A DNA stretch of 64,000 nucleotides from Clostridium transplantifaecale (GCF_900626075.1 NZ_UYZY01000004.1:372001-436000); one strand, 5' to 3'. Positions 26,376 to 34,972 are shown, counted from the first letter of the stretch. Made by a program: numbers and translations. Notes: generated by a model from the sequence alone, not told the origin.

Positions 26376-27700
26376 GTACAGGCGTTGTTGCAGCATTTTC
26401 GCTGATCCTTTTGCTGGTATTGATTTTCTGCGGCGTGCATCTGAGCACCTCTCTGATGTTTACCAGCACCCTGAGCGTATTCCTGTTTACAGGGAGATTC
26501 TCCACTGCCATGAATGTATTGAGCCAGTCGGCCTGGGGTGCGGTCAGACAGTATATGTTTGGCGTAATTCCGCTGTTTGTGCTGATGGGCCTGCTGGCCA
26601 ACTTGTCCGGTGCCAGCCAGGATCTGTATGATTCGGCCAGCCTCCTTCTGAAAAAGGTGCGCGGCGGCGTCGGAATCGCCACGGTGGTGGCTAATGCGAT
26701 TTTTGCGGCAATCACCGGCGTAACGGTTGCCTCGGCAGCAGTATTTACAAAGATTGCCCTGCCTCAGATGCTGAGGCTGAAATATGACAGGAAGATAGCG
26801 CTGGGAACGATTTCCGGTTCTGCTATTCTCGGAATGCTGATTCCTCCGAGCCTGCTTATGATTGTTTACGGTTCACAGGCGGACGTATCCATCGGAAAAC
26901 TGTTTGTGGCAGCCGTAGTCCCAGGTGTGCTTATGACCATCGCATTTATCATTGTAATTCTTACGGTGGCGCATGTGAAGCCGGATTACATTCCCGAGGT
27001 GGAAGAGCTGACGGAAGATGAGAAGAAGAATTTCTGGAAAATCGTCCTCCGCCCATGGCCGATTGTGCTGCTTATCATAATCTCACTCGGAGGCATCTGG
27101 TGCGGCTTCTTTACACCGACCGAGGCGGGCGGGGTGGGAGCGTTCGGCGCTTTCCTGATTGTCGTTTTCAAGAAACGGTTTAACAGGAAAGATTTCTGGG
27201 AGACGCTGCTCTCAGCCGGTTCCACTTCGGGAAGCGTACTGATTCTTCTGGTTTCGGCATCCACCTATTCGAAAACACTGGCAATGTGCGGCGTAATTAA
27301 TGTCATCAGAGGATTTGTAGAGAGTTTACATATGCCTCCGATTGGAGTGGTTATCCTGTTTATCGTCATCCTGATGATACTTGGCTGTATCCTGGATTCC
27401 ACCTCCATCCTGCTTCTGACAACGCCTCTGATGTGCCCGATTATGGCGGATTTGGGGTATGATCTGGTGTGGTTCGGACTCGTTATGATTATTGCGATCG
27501 AGACCGGTATGATTACGCCTCCGTTTGGAATGAATGTATTTACGGTCAAGTCGTCGCTGTATGGGATGGAGGGCGTGGAGGACATCACGGTAAATGAGAT
27601 ATTTGCCGGTTCCATGTGGTTCCTAGTAGCGATTATCATTGTGGATTTATGCTGTGTATTCTTACCGCAGCTCGTGCTGTTCCTGCCCAATGCCATGTAG
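26372..27700 (+). CDS. dctM: TRAP transporter large permease subunit (DctM)
   Basis: A 442-residue, about 12-helix large subunit that moves the substrate with cations. Family segments include GVTVASAAVFTKIALPQML, LGTISGSAILGMLIPPSLLM, FFTPTEAGGVGAFGA and the late MITPPFGMNVFTVKS. Translation starts at GTG 26372, overlapping the dctQ stop (GTGA) and behind GGGGGGAAT. The 157-base gap to the isochorismatase-like gene has a weak hairpin (AGCGG/CCGCT) and a good ribosome site, so readthrough is possible. Confidence 0.94.
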   Translation: MSTGVVAAFSLILLLVLIFCGVHLSTSLMFTSTLSVFLFTGRFSTAMNVLSQSAWGAVRQYMFGVIPLFVLMGLLANLSGASQDLYDSASLLLKKVRGGVGIATVVANAIFAAITGVTVASAAVFTKIALPQMLRLKYDRKIALGTISGSAILGMLIPPSLLMIVYGSQADVSIGKLFVAAVVPGVLMTIAFIIVILTVAHVKPDYIPEVEELTEDEKKNFWKIVLRPWPIVLLIIISLGGIWCGFFTPTEAGGVGAFGAFLIVVFKKRFNRKDFWETLLSAGSTSGSVLILLVSASTYSKTLAMCGVINVIRGFVESLHMPPIGVVILFIVILMILGCILDSTSILLLTTPLMCPIMADLGYDLVWFGLVMIIAIETGMITPPFGMNVFTVKSSLYGMEGVEDITVNEIFAGSMWFLVAIIIVDLCCVFLPQLVLFLPNAM

Positions 27701-27857
27701 GAGAGGGACAGATATCGTGTGGGAGACATAGACAGAGGATATGGTATAGCAGGCGGAGCATAGTAAGCAGGTATAACCCAATGAGTGTAAAGCTCTGGTA
27801 AGACAAAGAAAAAAAAGCGGAGCCATTTTAAGCTGCCGCTAATGAGAGGAGTTATAT

Positions 27858-28502
27858 ATGGCAAATATGAAAATTCCAAAAGAGAAGACGGCGATTGTCC
27901 TGATTGAGCCGCAGAATGATTTTCTGACGGAGGGCGGCACCATGTACGCCCATATCAAGGAGCAGCTTGCAGAGAGAAATGTAATTGCAAATCTTCAGGA
28001 TCTGCTTTCACAGGCGCGCGGTAAAGTGGCGAAGATTTTCTATTGTCCGTTCCATCCCTTTGATCCCGGATTTCCGGAGTTAAAAAAGGGAGGACCGGCC
28101 TGCGAAGGACTCCGGGGCCTTGAAATGGACATGGAAGCAGACTGGGGAACAGGAGCCTGGCTCCGCGGCACTCCGGGACCGGAAATCATCAAAGAACTGA
28201 CCCCGCAGCCTGGCGACGTGATTGTGGAGGGTAAGAAAACACTGGATGCATTCCATTCCACAGGTCTTGACTATTATCTGAGGGCGAATGAGATTGAATA
28301 TGTGGTATTTACCGGTTTCCACACGGACTGGTGTGTGGAATCTTCGGCCAGATCGGCTTATGATAAGGGATACCGCGTAATTGTACTCGGTGACTGCACG
28401 GCTACCGACACACAGGAAGAGCAGGACTTCTGCGAGAAATGGATCTTCCCTAAGATTGGGAAACTGATGAGTTATGAGGAGTTTTTGGAAGCGCTTGAAT
28501 AG
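27858..28502 (+). CDS. Isochorismatase-family cysteine hydrolase
   Basis: This 214-residue hydrolase has the catalytic triad of the family: Asp21 in EPQNDF, a Lys in VEGKKTLDAF and the nucleophile Cys in FHTDWCVESSARSA. Members hydrolyse amides or N-carbamoyl bonds (nicotinamide, biuret, ureidoacrylate, N-carbamoylsarcosine). Lying after dctPQM and before a strong terminator, it probably acts on the same imported compound, which suggests that the substrate has an amide or carbamoyl group. The chemistry is inferred from family only. AGAGGAG precedes the ATG. Confidence 0.88.
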   Translation: MANMKIPKEKTAIVLIEPQNDFLTEGGTMYAHIKEQLAERNVIANLQDLLSQARGKVAKIFYCPFHPFDPGFPELKKGGPACEGLRGLEMDMEADWGTGAWLRGTPGPEIIKELTPQPGDVIVEGKKTLDAFHSTGLDYYLRANEIEYVVFTGFHTDWCVESSARSAYDKGYRVIVLGDCTATDTQEEQDFCEKWIFPKIGKLMSYEEFLEALE

Positions 28503-28536
28503 CCGGACAGTCTGTATGGAACGGTAAGAGGGCACT

Positions 28537-28612
28537 AAAAGAGACCATCTGCGTGAGATGGCCCCCATAAAGACAATTTTGGGGGTAGTTCAGCAGACTG
28601 GTCTCTTTTTCG
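28537..28612. terminator. Bidirectional terminator with a three-way junction
   Basis: The outer helix AAAAGAGACC (28537-28546) / GGTCTCTTTT (28600-28609) encloses two inner hairpins: CCATCT/AGATGG (28545-28561) and CCCCCA/TGGGGG (28562-28585). T runs follow on both strands, so it can end both the operon and the converging XRE gene. Confidence 0.8.
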
Positions 28613-28616
28613 TATT

Positions 28617-28835
28617 TTATAACTGTTGATCCGACTCGGAAGGAATATATACGGCGATATCTTCAATACGGCAGTCCAGTATCCGGCAGAGATCATTAAT
28701 AGTGGTGGTGGTCATTGGTTTATTGTTCCTCAGGCGGTCGATTGTACCGCTGGAAAGGCGGTGTACTGTAATAAGAGTATAAGTTGATTCGGAAGAGGCC
28801 ATGAGTGTTTTCCAGAACGGGCCATAGTCAATCAT
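28617..28835 (-). CDS. Small XRE-family DNA-binding protein
   Basis: A 72-residue protein that is little more than a helix-turn-helix of the XRE/Cro type. The recognition region reads SSGTIDRLRNNKPM and is followed by the characteristic TTTTINDLCRILDCRIEDIAVY. It probably binds as a dimer to the palindrome between the -35 and -10 boxes of the divergent gene at 29044. No effector or toxin partner is evident. The ribosome site AAAGAAGG is at usual distance. Confidence 0.87.
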   Translation of the reverse strand: MIDYGPFWKTLMASSESTYTLITVHRLSSGTIDRLRNNKPMTTTTINDLCRILDCRIEDIAVYIPSESDQQL

Positions 28836-28934
28836 TTATTATACCTTCTTTCTTAGCAGAATTTTTGCCGTTTCATATCAAAGAAAAAGAGAACACAGGG
28901 GTTAATATTATTAGGATAAAATTCTATTTTATTC

Positions 28935-28963
28935 TTGACTATAGTCATTATTATGACTATAAT
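28935..28963 (+). promoter_or_regulatory. Promoter with palindromic operator between -35 and -10
   Basis: TTGACT (28935-28940), 17 bases, TATAAT (28958-28963). The spacer and edges form a palindrome, TATAGTCAT (28940-28948) and ATGACTATA (28953-28961). A protein bound there would block polymerase; the divergent XRE protein is the obvious candidate. Confidence 0.78.
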
Positions 28964-29043
28964 TCTAGACAAAAGAGGGACTGACTTATCAGAAATTCCA
29001 ATTGCAGGCACCGATACGATAACGAAGAAGAAGGGATAATAAC

Positions 29044-29283
29044 ATGGCTGAACCGCAAAAAAAGGAAACCGACAGGAAAAATGAAAATTTCCTCCGTTTA
29101 TCGAAAGAGCGTGTGAATAAAGTTATTGATGCAATTGAGCGTCTGGAGAATCTGTCTAATAAAAATCAGTACAGCTACACGGATGAACAGGTGGAAAAGA
29201 TGTTTACAGCGATTGAGGAATCACTGAATTCGGCTAAAAAGTCATTTAAAGATAAAAAACCAAGACAAAAATTTGACTGGTGA
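29044..29283 (+). CDS. 79-residue charged helical protein of unknown function
   Basis: A small, lysine/glutamate-rich, mostly helical protein. The central part KERVNKVIDAIERLENLSNK and SYTDEQVEKMFTAIEESLNSAKK looks like paired amphipathic helices. I recall similar small proteins in Firmicutes and their mobile elements but know of no function. It has no signal or membrane segment. It has its own repressible promoter, a GAAGAAGGG ribosome site and a terminator, and is divergent from the XRE gene, so the two probably form one regulated unit. Confidence 0.7.
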   Translation: MAEPQKKETDRKNENFLRLSKERVNKVIDAIERLENLSNKNQYSYTDEQVEKMFTAIEESLNSAKKSFKDKKPRQKFDW

Positions 29284-29310
29284 AAACTGGTTATTTCATT
29301 GCCAATCAAT

Positions 29311-29361
29311 AAAAAGGAATTGACACATTGCCTGGAAGGCTTTGGGTCAATTCCTTTTTAT
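29311..29361 (+). terminator. Terminator after the 79-residue protein gene
   Basis: AAAAAGGAATTGAC (29311-29324) pairs perfectly with GTCAATTCCTTTTT (29346-29359). The same stem, read on the other strand, would also serve the converging LuxR gene. Confidence 0.92.
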
Positions 29362-29432
29362 TTAGGGTGGTTTTATTAAGGACAAGAATAAGTAGGTAAA
29401 ACATCCGCATTAATTTTGACCTGAATGCTTTG

Positions 29433-30221
29433 CTATTGCTTTGAAATGTAGTTCAGGTATGAGAGCAGTTCCCAGCGGGAAGAAATATTTAATTTTCTGT
29501 AGATATTCTGCAGGTGTTTATTGAGCGTGTGCTCTGTGATATTCAATGTTTCGGCAATCTCTGCATTGCTGCGGCCTTTCTGGACATGGTCTGCAATTTC
29601 ATGCTCCCGTTTTGTAAGAAGTGAGTGAATTTGAGTTTGACCGCCGCTTGGTGAATTATGTTTCTCAGTCGAAACATCATTCTGGAATTCTGGTGAAGAA
29701 GCCAGATAGTAACGCTGATAGAATACACCGTTCAGATGAATGCTGAGAAGTCTCAGATACAGTACATCCAGATCGGTGAACTGAGGTTCATGTTTTGTCC
29801 TATAGAGAGTCACACATCCCAGAAAATGAGAATTATAGGTCAGGTTCATCTGCAATGTATCAAAAATATCATAGTGAGAGTAGCAGTCCCTGTAGATTCT
29901 GGAGGACAGCCGCTTCGAATCTGAGAGAGCCTGGCTGTCCCTGAATACCATAGTCTGTGGAGAGTAACTCATCCAGAGAAGGTGATCCTGCTCCTCGTAC
30001 TGAAGATAACGCTTTTCCGCCTCGATAAAGCTTTCGGGCTCACAAATGGGGTGGCAGAGATGACCTTCATTTTTCAGATCGGCTAAAAGAACGCTGGCAT
30101 AGGAGCATTTAATAAAATGTTTCAGACGTTTCAATAAGATCCGGCATAGCGCCTCGAAATTTTTTTCTGTATAGATACAGTATATTAATTCATTCAACAG
30201 GCAGTATTCATTAAGTTCCAT
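29433..30221 (-). CDS. LuxR-family transcriptional regulator
   Basis: A 262-residue regulator with an N-terminal sensory region of about 190 residues, GAF-like in length and strand pattern (KCSYASVLLADL, FLGCVTLYR), and no response-regulator Asp. The C-terminal LuxR-type helix-turn-helix is clear: LTKREHEIADHVQKG, SNAEIAETLNITEHTLNKHL. Several cysteines lie in the first 60 residues. It is divergent from the NhaC/amidohydrolase operon and most likely controls it in response to a small molecule. Confidence 0.87.
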   Translation of the reverse strand: MELNEYCLLNELIYCIYTEKNFEALCRILLKRLKHFIKCSYASVLLADLKNEGHLCHPICEPESFIEAEKRYLQYEEQDHLLWMSYSPQTMVFRDSQALSDSKRLSSRIYRDCYSHYDIFDTLQMNLTYNSHFLGCVTLYRTKHEPQFTDLDVLYLRLLSIHLNGVFYQRYYLASSPEFQNDVSTEKHNSPSGGQTQIHSLLTKREHEIADHVQKGRSNAEIAETLNITEHTLNKHLQNIYRKLNISSRWELLSYLNYISKQ

Positions 30222-30498
30222 GACAATTCCCCCCCAGGTTGAAAAAGCATCCGAACTGATAATTATTTAAGTATAAATTAAGTATTTTAAGTATAGAAAA
30301 TAATTATTTATTTAAATAAAAAATAATTATTACATAAAATAATTATAAAATAATAATTGATTATTTACAGAAAATATTGTAGCATAAATTACAACATATT
30401 GCAATTTAATAAAAAAATGGTATTTTATTACATAATAAGTCGGTTCCAGTTTTATATTAGTTGCAATATAAGTAGGGAAAAAAAGAGGAGGTATTTGT
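30222..30498. promoter_or_regulatory. Very AT-rich divergent regulatory region
   Basis: This 277-base gap between the LuxR gene and nhaC is extremely AT-rich, with repeated AATAATTATT-type strings between 30258 and 30362. An inverted pair, ATATTGCAA (30396-30404) and TTGCAATAT (30461-30469), is a candidate binding site. No single promoter stands out because AT content is so high. Confidence 0.5.
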
Positions 30499-31833
30499 AT
30501 GGGTTTTGGTATCTTATCGTGTATCCCAATTGTAGTATTGCTGGTGGGGGCCACAATTACTAGGAAAATGCCGGAAATGCTGTTACTTTCATCATTTATC
30601 GGCGCAGTCATTTTGTATGGGAAAGGATTTTTTACGGGCTATATCAACATTATGTATGAAGCTCTGGCAAATGGTTCTTTCCAGTTCATTCTTCTGATTC
30701 TCGTAGGTTCCGGCGCGCTCATTGCATTGCTGGAAAAATCCGGTGCAATGTTGGGGTTTAGAAATATGATTCGGAAAGCAGCGAGCACCAAAGACAGAGC
30801 TTTATTATTTACCTGGATTCTCGGCGTAATCGTTTTTATCGATGACTATTTAAACGCATTGGCAGTATCTTCCGCTATGAAAAATATAACGGATGAATAT
30901 AAGGTGCCGAGGGAACATTTGGCATACACGGTCAACTGTACCGGCTCCTGTGTCTGCGTACTGATTCCGTTCAGCAGTTGGGCAGCCTTTGGAATCGGCG
31001 TTTTCAAGGATTACGGATTGGAATTTTCCGATTATGTTAAGGCTCTTCCCTTTATGTTTTACCCGATAGTTGCACTGATTATATGTCTTTTATTCGGCTA
31101 TGAGTTGCTGCCCAAACTGGGAGGAATGAAAGAGGCGTATGACAGAGTGGCGGCAGGCGGTTCAACGCTGGTGCCTTCCGATGAAGCAAGGGCAGAGGAA
31201 ACCGACGGGGCAGTTCCGTCTTCTCCAATTAATTTTTTACTCCCAATGCTGGTGCTGATTGTCACGATGATTTTATGCGATAATGAACTGATTCACGGTC
31301 TTCTGGCGGCGTTAGTTGCTCAGGCAGTGCTGTATATCGGTCAGAAAATTATGTCTCCAAAAGAGTTTATTGAAACTGCGTTTAATGGAATTTATTCCAT
31401 GGCCAGTGTAAGCTTTGTCGTGGCGCTGGCGTTCATGATGACGGCTGTAAATACGAATCTGGGCTTTTCGGAATATATGATTGATATTCTGGGTGCGCTG
31501 ATACCGGCTACGGTATTACCGGTTATCGCATTTCTGCTCGTTGCATTTATTGCTTTTGCATCGGGAAGCTTCTGGCCTCTGGTTGTGATCGTAGCTCCGA
31601 TATTTGTGCCGATGGCGCTGAATTTCGGAATGAATCCTTCCCTGATTATTGCGGCCATTATGTCGGGGATTGCATTTGGAAGCCAGTTCTGTTTTTACTC
31701 GGATGCGGTATTTATGACGGCTGCTGGAACGGGAGTTCCTAATGTGAACCAGATTAAGGCCATTGCGCCCTATGTCTTGTCGGGAGCGGTGATAGCGGCC
31801 GTTCTCTTTACAATAGCAGGCTTTATCGGATAG
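30499..31833 (+). CDS. NhaC-family Na+/H+ antiporter-like transporter
   Basis: A 444-residue integral membrane protein with about 11-12 helices. The conserved block VFIDDYLNALAVSSAMKNIT and the following CTGSCVCVLIPFSSWAAFG match NhaC-family antiporters; the acidic pair in FIDDY is typically essential. NhaC-like proteins exchange sodium for protons, and some clusters use them for organic acids (malate/lactate). With an amidohydrolase 18 bases downstream, import of that enzyme's substrate or export of its product is a plausible role. GAGGAGG precedes the ATG. Confidence 0.88.
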   Translation: MGFGILSCIPIVVLLVGATITRKMPEMLLLSSFIGAVILYGKGFFTGYINIMYEALANGSFQFILLILVGSGALIALLEKSGAMLGFRNMIRKAASTKDRALLFTWILGVIVFIDDYLNALAVSSAMKNITDEYKVPREHLAYTVNCTGSCVCVLIPFSSWAAFGIGVFKDYGLEFSDYVKALPFMFYPIVALIICLLFGYELLPKLGGMKEAYDRVAAGGSTLVPSDEARAEETDGAVPSSPINFLLPMLVLIVTMILCDNELIHGLLAALVAQAVLYIGQKIMSPKEFIETAFNGIYSMASVSFVVALAFMMTAVNTNLGFSEYMIDILGALIPATVLPVIAFLLVAFIAFASGSFWPLVVIVAPIFVPMALNFGMNPSLIIAAIMSGIAFGSQFCFYSDAVFMTAAGTGVPNVNQIKAIAPYVLSGAVIAAVLFTIAGFIG

Positions 31834-31851
31834 GAAAGGAGAGGAGAAAAT

Positions 31852-33480
31852 ATGGAATTTGCAGATAAATTATTAAAAAGCAGAGCGGTTTATGATTGCA
31901 GAGAAAGTAGACCTTTCGCGGGTTCTGTTGCGGTTAAAGGAAACAGAATTCTTGCGGTGACCCACGGTGATGAGATTCCCGGCTGCGTAGGGGAAAATAC
32001 CCAAGTTGTCGATTATGGGGAGCAAATGATAATGCCCGGTTTTGTAGATGCACATGTCCACTATTTTATGGGAGGAATGTTCGGCAGCAAACATGTCTGC
32101 ACGGAAATTACCAATTCTAAATCAGAGGCGGAATGCATCGCGATGATCAAAAAATTTGCAGATAACAATCCTGATGAGATCAGAATTATCGGTCTCGGGT
32201 GGTTCCCATCTTATTGGGGGAACGCACCGCTTCCGGACAAGCGGTCTATTGATGCAGTCATTCCGGATCGGCCCGTATATCTTCTCAGTGCAGATATCCA
32301 TACAATCTGGTGCAATACGAAGGCGCTTGAGGAGGCCGGGATTTATGCAGATATGCCAATTAAAAGCGGTGAGATTGGCACTTTCGAAAATGGGGAACTG
32401 AGTGGTCTTTTATTCGAACCGGAGGCATATCAGCCTGCGATGGATAAGGTGATGGAGCTGCCCAAAGAGCAGATGAAAGAGGTACACAGAGATTTCCTTA
32501 AAGAAATTGCTTCCTGCGGCATTACGACAATTAGTGAAATGACCGCAAACGATTATACGGACAAGACGCTCAGAAATTTCCGTATCATAAAGGAGCTGGA
32601 GGAAGAAGGGGCACTGACGGCCAGGCTCCATCTGTATACAAAACTTGCTGGTTATACCGATTTTACCCAAGCTCTGGAATATAAGAAGGAATTCCATTCC
32701 CCCAAACTCAGAATGCAGGGAATTAAGGGATTTATTGATGGGGTGGCCTCAACCTATACGGCACTGACGCTTGAACCGTACAGTGATAAGCCCGACTGCT
32801 GCGGAATTGGAGTTCCGCTGGTGCCTAAGGAGGAGATGCAGTTATCGGTTAATGCGGCAAATGCAGCCGGATTCCAGGTGAGAATCCATTGTATCTCGGA
32901 CGGCGCTGTAAGAATGGCACTTGATTTATATGAGGGATCTATCAGGGCGAATGGAAGACTTCATTTGAAAAATGCGGTGGAACACATAGAAAATATTAAT
33001 CCGAATGATATAGGAAGATTCAAAGAACTGGATGTAATTCCTTCCATGCAGCCGATGCATCTTTTGTTGGATGCGGATGAGCAGATCCTGAGAATGGGAG
33101 AAGAGCGGGTTAAATACGAATGGGCATTCAGAAGTATTCTGGATGCAGGCGGAAAACTGGCATTCGGCACGGATTATCCAGTTGTTGGCTTTGACCCCTT
33201 CCCAACAATCTATGCGGCGGTGACGAGAAAGAACCTGGATGGCAGCCCGGCCAGCCATAATCCATGGGAATGTCTGACGCTGGAGGAAACACTGAAGGCA
33301 TATACTATCGATGCAGCCAATACATACGATCGCGAGGATGAACTGGGCACACTGGAGCCGGGAAAATATGCTGATATTATCGTAATAGACAGGAACCTGT
33401 TTGAGTTAAATCCGGATGATATCCTGAAATGTTCTGTTGTGATGACCATGATGGACGGCAGGATTGTATTTGAAAAATAA
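31852..33480 (+). CDS. Amidohydrolase, YtcJ-like
   Basis: A 542-residue amidohydrolase-superfamily enzyme: N-terminal beta domain, metal motif FVDAHVHYF, a DGV segment (GFIDGVAST), the later VRIHCISDGAV, HIENI and the end motif FGTDYPVVGFDPF. The order and length fit the YtcJ-like group, which includes N-substituted formamide deformylases and enzymes acting on amides of unknown origin. It shares an operon with the NhaC-like transporter and is probably controlled by the divergent LuxR protein. The substrate is unknown. Confidence 0.88.
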   Translation: MEFADKLLKSRAVYDCRESRPFAGSVAVKGNRILAVTHGDEIPGCVGENTQVVDYGEQMIMPGFVDAHVHYFMGGMFGSKHVCTEITNSKSEAECIAMIKKFADNNPDEIRIIGLGWFPSYWGNAPLPDKRSIDAVIPDRPVYLLSADIHTIWCNTKALEEAGIYADMPIKSGEIGTFENGELSGLLFEPEAYQPAMDKVMELPKEQMKEVHRDFLKEIASCGITTISEMTANDYTDKTLRNFRIIKELEEEGALTARLHLYTKLAGYTDFTQALEYKKEFHSPKLRMQGIKGFIDGVASTYTALTLEPYSDKPDCCGIGVPLVPKEEMQLSVNAANAAGFQVRIHCISDGAVRMALDLYEGSIRANGRLHLKNAVEHIENINPNDIGRFKELDVIPSMQPMHLLLDADEQILRMGEERVKYEWAFRSILDAGGKLAFGTDYPVVGFDPFPTIYAAVTRKNLDGSPASHNPWECLTLEETLKAYTIDAANTYDREDELGTLEPGKYADIIVIDRNLFELNPDDILKCSVVMTMMDGRIVFEK

Positions 33481-33564
33481 CAGCCAATAATTAGTATCTG
33501 TGTATTCATACTTGGCTAAGACCCTGCATACATTGTAAAAACAATGATTTCAGGGGGCAACCTT

Positions 33565-33834
33565 TTGAAAGAATATATTGAAGAGCGGGCGGTAGCTATA
33601 GCGAATTACATCATCGATTACAATGCAACAGTGCGTCAGACGGCAAGGAAATTTGGGATTTCAAAGTCAACGGTACATAAGGATGTTACTGATCGCCTGG
33701 AGCATATCAATCCCTCTCTGGCAGCACAGGCCAGAGTGGTTCTGGATATCAATAAGGCCGAACGCCATATCAGAGGGGGCATGGCTACAAAGGAAAAATA
33801 TCAGCATCAGCTTCAGGCATGCAGCAGGAAATAG
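33565..33834 (+). CDS. spoIIID: Sporulation transcription factor SpoIIID
   Basis: An 89-residue DNA-binding protein that acts in the mother cell between sigma-E and sigma-K stages. The core KEYIEERAVAIANYIIDYNATVRQ and the helix-turn-helix KFGISKSTVHKDVTDRL, followed by NPSLA and RHIRGGMATKEKY, are diagnostic of SpoIIID. The chosen start is TTG 33565, which follows AGGGGGC at normal distance and matches the known N-terminus. An ATG at 33544 in the same frame has no ribosome site. It shows that the organism can form endospores. Confidence 0.95.
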   Translation: MKEYIEERAVAIANYIIDYNATVRQTARKFGISKSTVHKDVTDRLEHINPSLAAQARVVLDINKAERHIRGGMATKEKYQHQLQACSRK

Positions 33835-33856
33835 GCACATCATATAGCGTAAGTTT

Positions 33857-33895
33857 TGAAAGGCTGTACACCGGCAGGGTGTGCGGCCTTTCAGT
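33857..33895 (+). terminator. Possible hairpin after spoIIID
   Basis: GAAAGGC pairs with GCCTTTC around a GTACACC-GGCA-GGGTGTG inner stem. No T tract follows, so termination is uncertain. Confidence 0.45.
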
Positions 33896-33996
33896 CTGTA
33901 AGAAGCGTGGGAAAAGACGGCTTTAGGGACGAAAAGGTAATAAAAGGAAAAGTTTTCTAATAGAATGATAGTAACCAAAAGAACAGGGAGCTTTTT

Positions 33997-34425
33997 ATGG
34001 GAAAAATTCTGAGTGGTAAGCGGTATGGCATCATTCTGGCCGCAGCGCTCTTTCTGTCAGCCGCTCTGATGGCCGGATGCGGCGGTGAGAAGGAAGAGGA
34101 GAAAGTCCGTGATCTGGAATTCACGGTAGTTGGTCAAAACGAGATACCGCAGGAGCTTCAGGAAATAATCGAGCAGAAGAAAAAGGAACCTTTCAGACTG
34201 ACATACTCGGGTGGGCAGGATCTTTACATAGCAGCCGGATATGGTGAGCAGAAGTCGGGTGGATACAGCATTGCCGTTCCGGAGCTGTATCTGACGGAAA
34301 ACTCCATCACGATCAGGACTGAACTGAAAGGACCGGAAAAACAGGAGCAGACAGGTCCGGAGGCCTCCTTCCCGTTTATTGTGGTGAAGATGCCGTTTAT
34401 GGAAGAACCGGTGGTGTTCAAGTAG
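33997..34425 (+). CDS. Lipoprotein with PrcB-like C-terminal domain
   Basis: A 142-residue lipoprotein with signal GIILAAALFLSAALMA and lipobox MAGC near residue 28. The remaining ~110 residues contain EEKKKEP-like basic stretch, YIAAGYGEQKSGGYSIAV, NSITIRTELKGP and FPFIVVKMP, the strand pattern of the PrcB C-terminal domain first described in a treponemal protease complex. It probably sits on the outer membrane face; a role in protein-protein contact is inferred. GGGAGC precedes the ATG, and a strong terminator follows. Confidence 0.8.
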   Translation: MGKILSGKRYGIILAAALFLSAALMAGCGGEKEEEKVRDLEFTVVGQNEIPQELQEIIEQKKKEPFRLTYSGGQDLYIAAGYGEQKSGGYSIAVPELYLTENSITIRTELKGPEKQEQTGPEASFPFIVVKMPFMEEPVVFK

Positions 34426-34454
34426 GAAAACTGATCATACGCCGTAACGAAGCA

Positions 34455-34497
34455 GACAGTTGGAAATGTAAGAGTACGTTTCCAACTGTCTTTTTTC
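34455..34497 (+). terminator. Terminator after PrcB-like gene
   Basis: GACAGTTGGAAA (34455-34466) pairs with TTTCCAACTGTC (34479-34490), then six T residues. It lies close to the 3' end of the converging GNAT gene. Confidence 0.93.
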
Positions 34498-34515
34498 TTG
34501 AGTGTTTGCCAGCTG

Positions 34516-34794
34516 TCAATCCTGTTTCAGAATGTTGCCGTATTCGGGATGTTTTCCAAACCACTTTACGGCATAGGAGCAGGTTAGCACGGCTTTCTTG
34601 TCCTCGGCCAGCAGCTGTGCCGCAGCAGCGCCCATCAGGCTGTCCGCTACATTTTGTCCCCTGAGGGACGGATCAACAAAGGTATGGTTGATATCCACGG
34701 TAGTTTCATCAATAGCCGGGAATGTTACCTCGGCAAGCATCTGCTCATCCTCACCCTTCAGGGAGATTCGGTTGGGACTGTAAGTAAAATCCAT
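34516..34794 (-). CDS. Small GNAT-type N-acetyltransferase (YjdJ group)
   Basis: A 92-residue protein of the short GNAT branch (COG2388 type). The signature is INHTFVDPSLRGQNVADSLM, with the acetyl-CoA loop RGQNVA, followed by LTCSYAVKWFGKHPEY. Proteins of this size bind acetyl-CoA, but their acceptors are unknown. It stands alone on the minus strand with GGAGGAG before the ATG. Confidence 0.88.
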   Translation of the reverse strand: MDFTYSPNRISLKGEDEQMLAEVTFPAIDETTVDINHTFVDPSLRGQNVADSLMGAAAAQLLAEDKKAVLTCSYAVKWFGKHPEYGNILKQD

Positions 34795-34935
34795 CTTTGT
34801 ACTCCTCCGTTTCTTAAATACGATATAAATATTATATACGGGCGGAACTCAAATAGCAATTGCAATTGAGAAATGAGAACGGCAAAGGAACTTAAGAATC
34901 ATCAACCGTCCTTGTCCGACATTTTAAAGAGGCGT

Positions 34936-34961
34936 CCTGACAGATCACTCCTGACAGATCA
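34936..34961 (+). repeat. Tandem 14-bp direct repeat
   Basis: CCTGACAGATCA occurs at 34936-34947 and again at 34950-34961, giving a 14-base period. It lies just upstream of a consensus promoter and might be an activator site. Confidence 0.6.
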
Positions 34962-34972
34962 ACTTTTTATAC

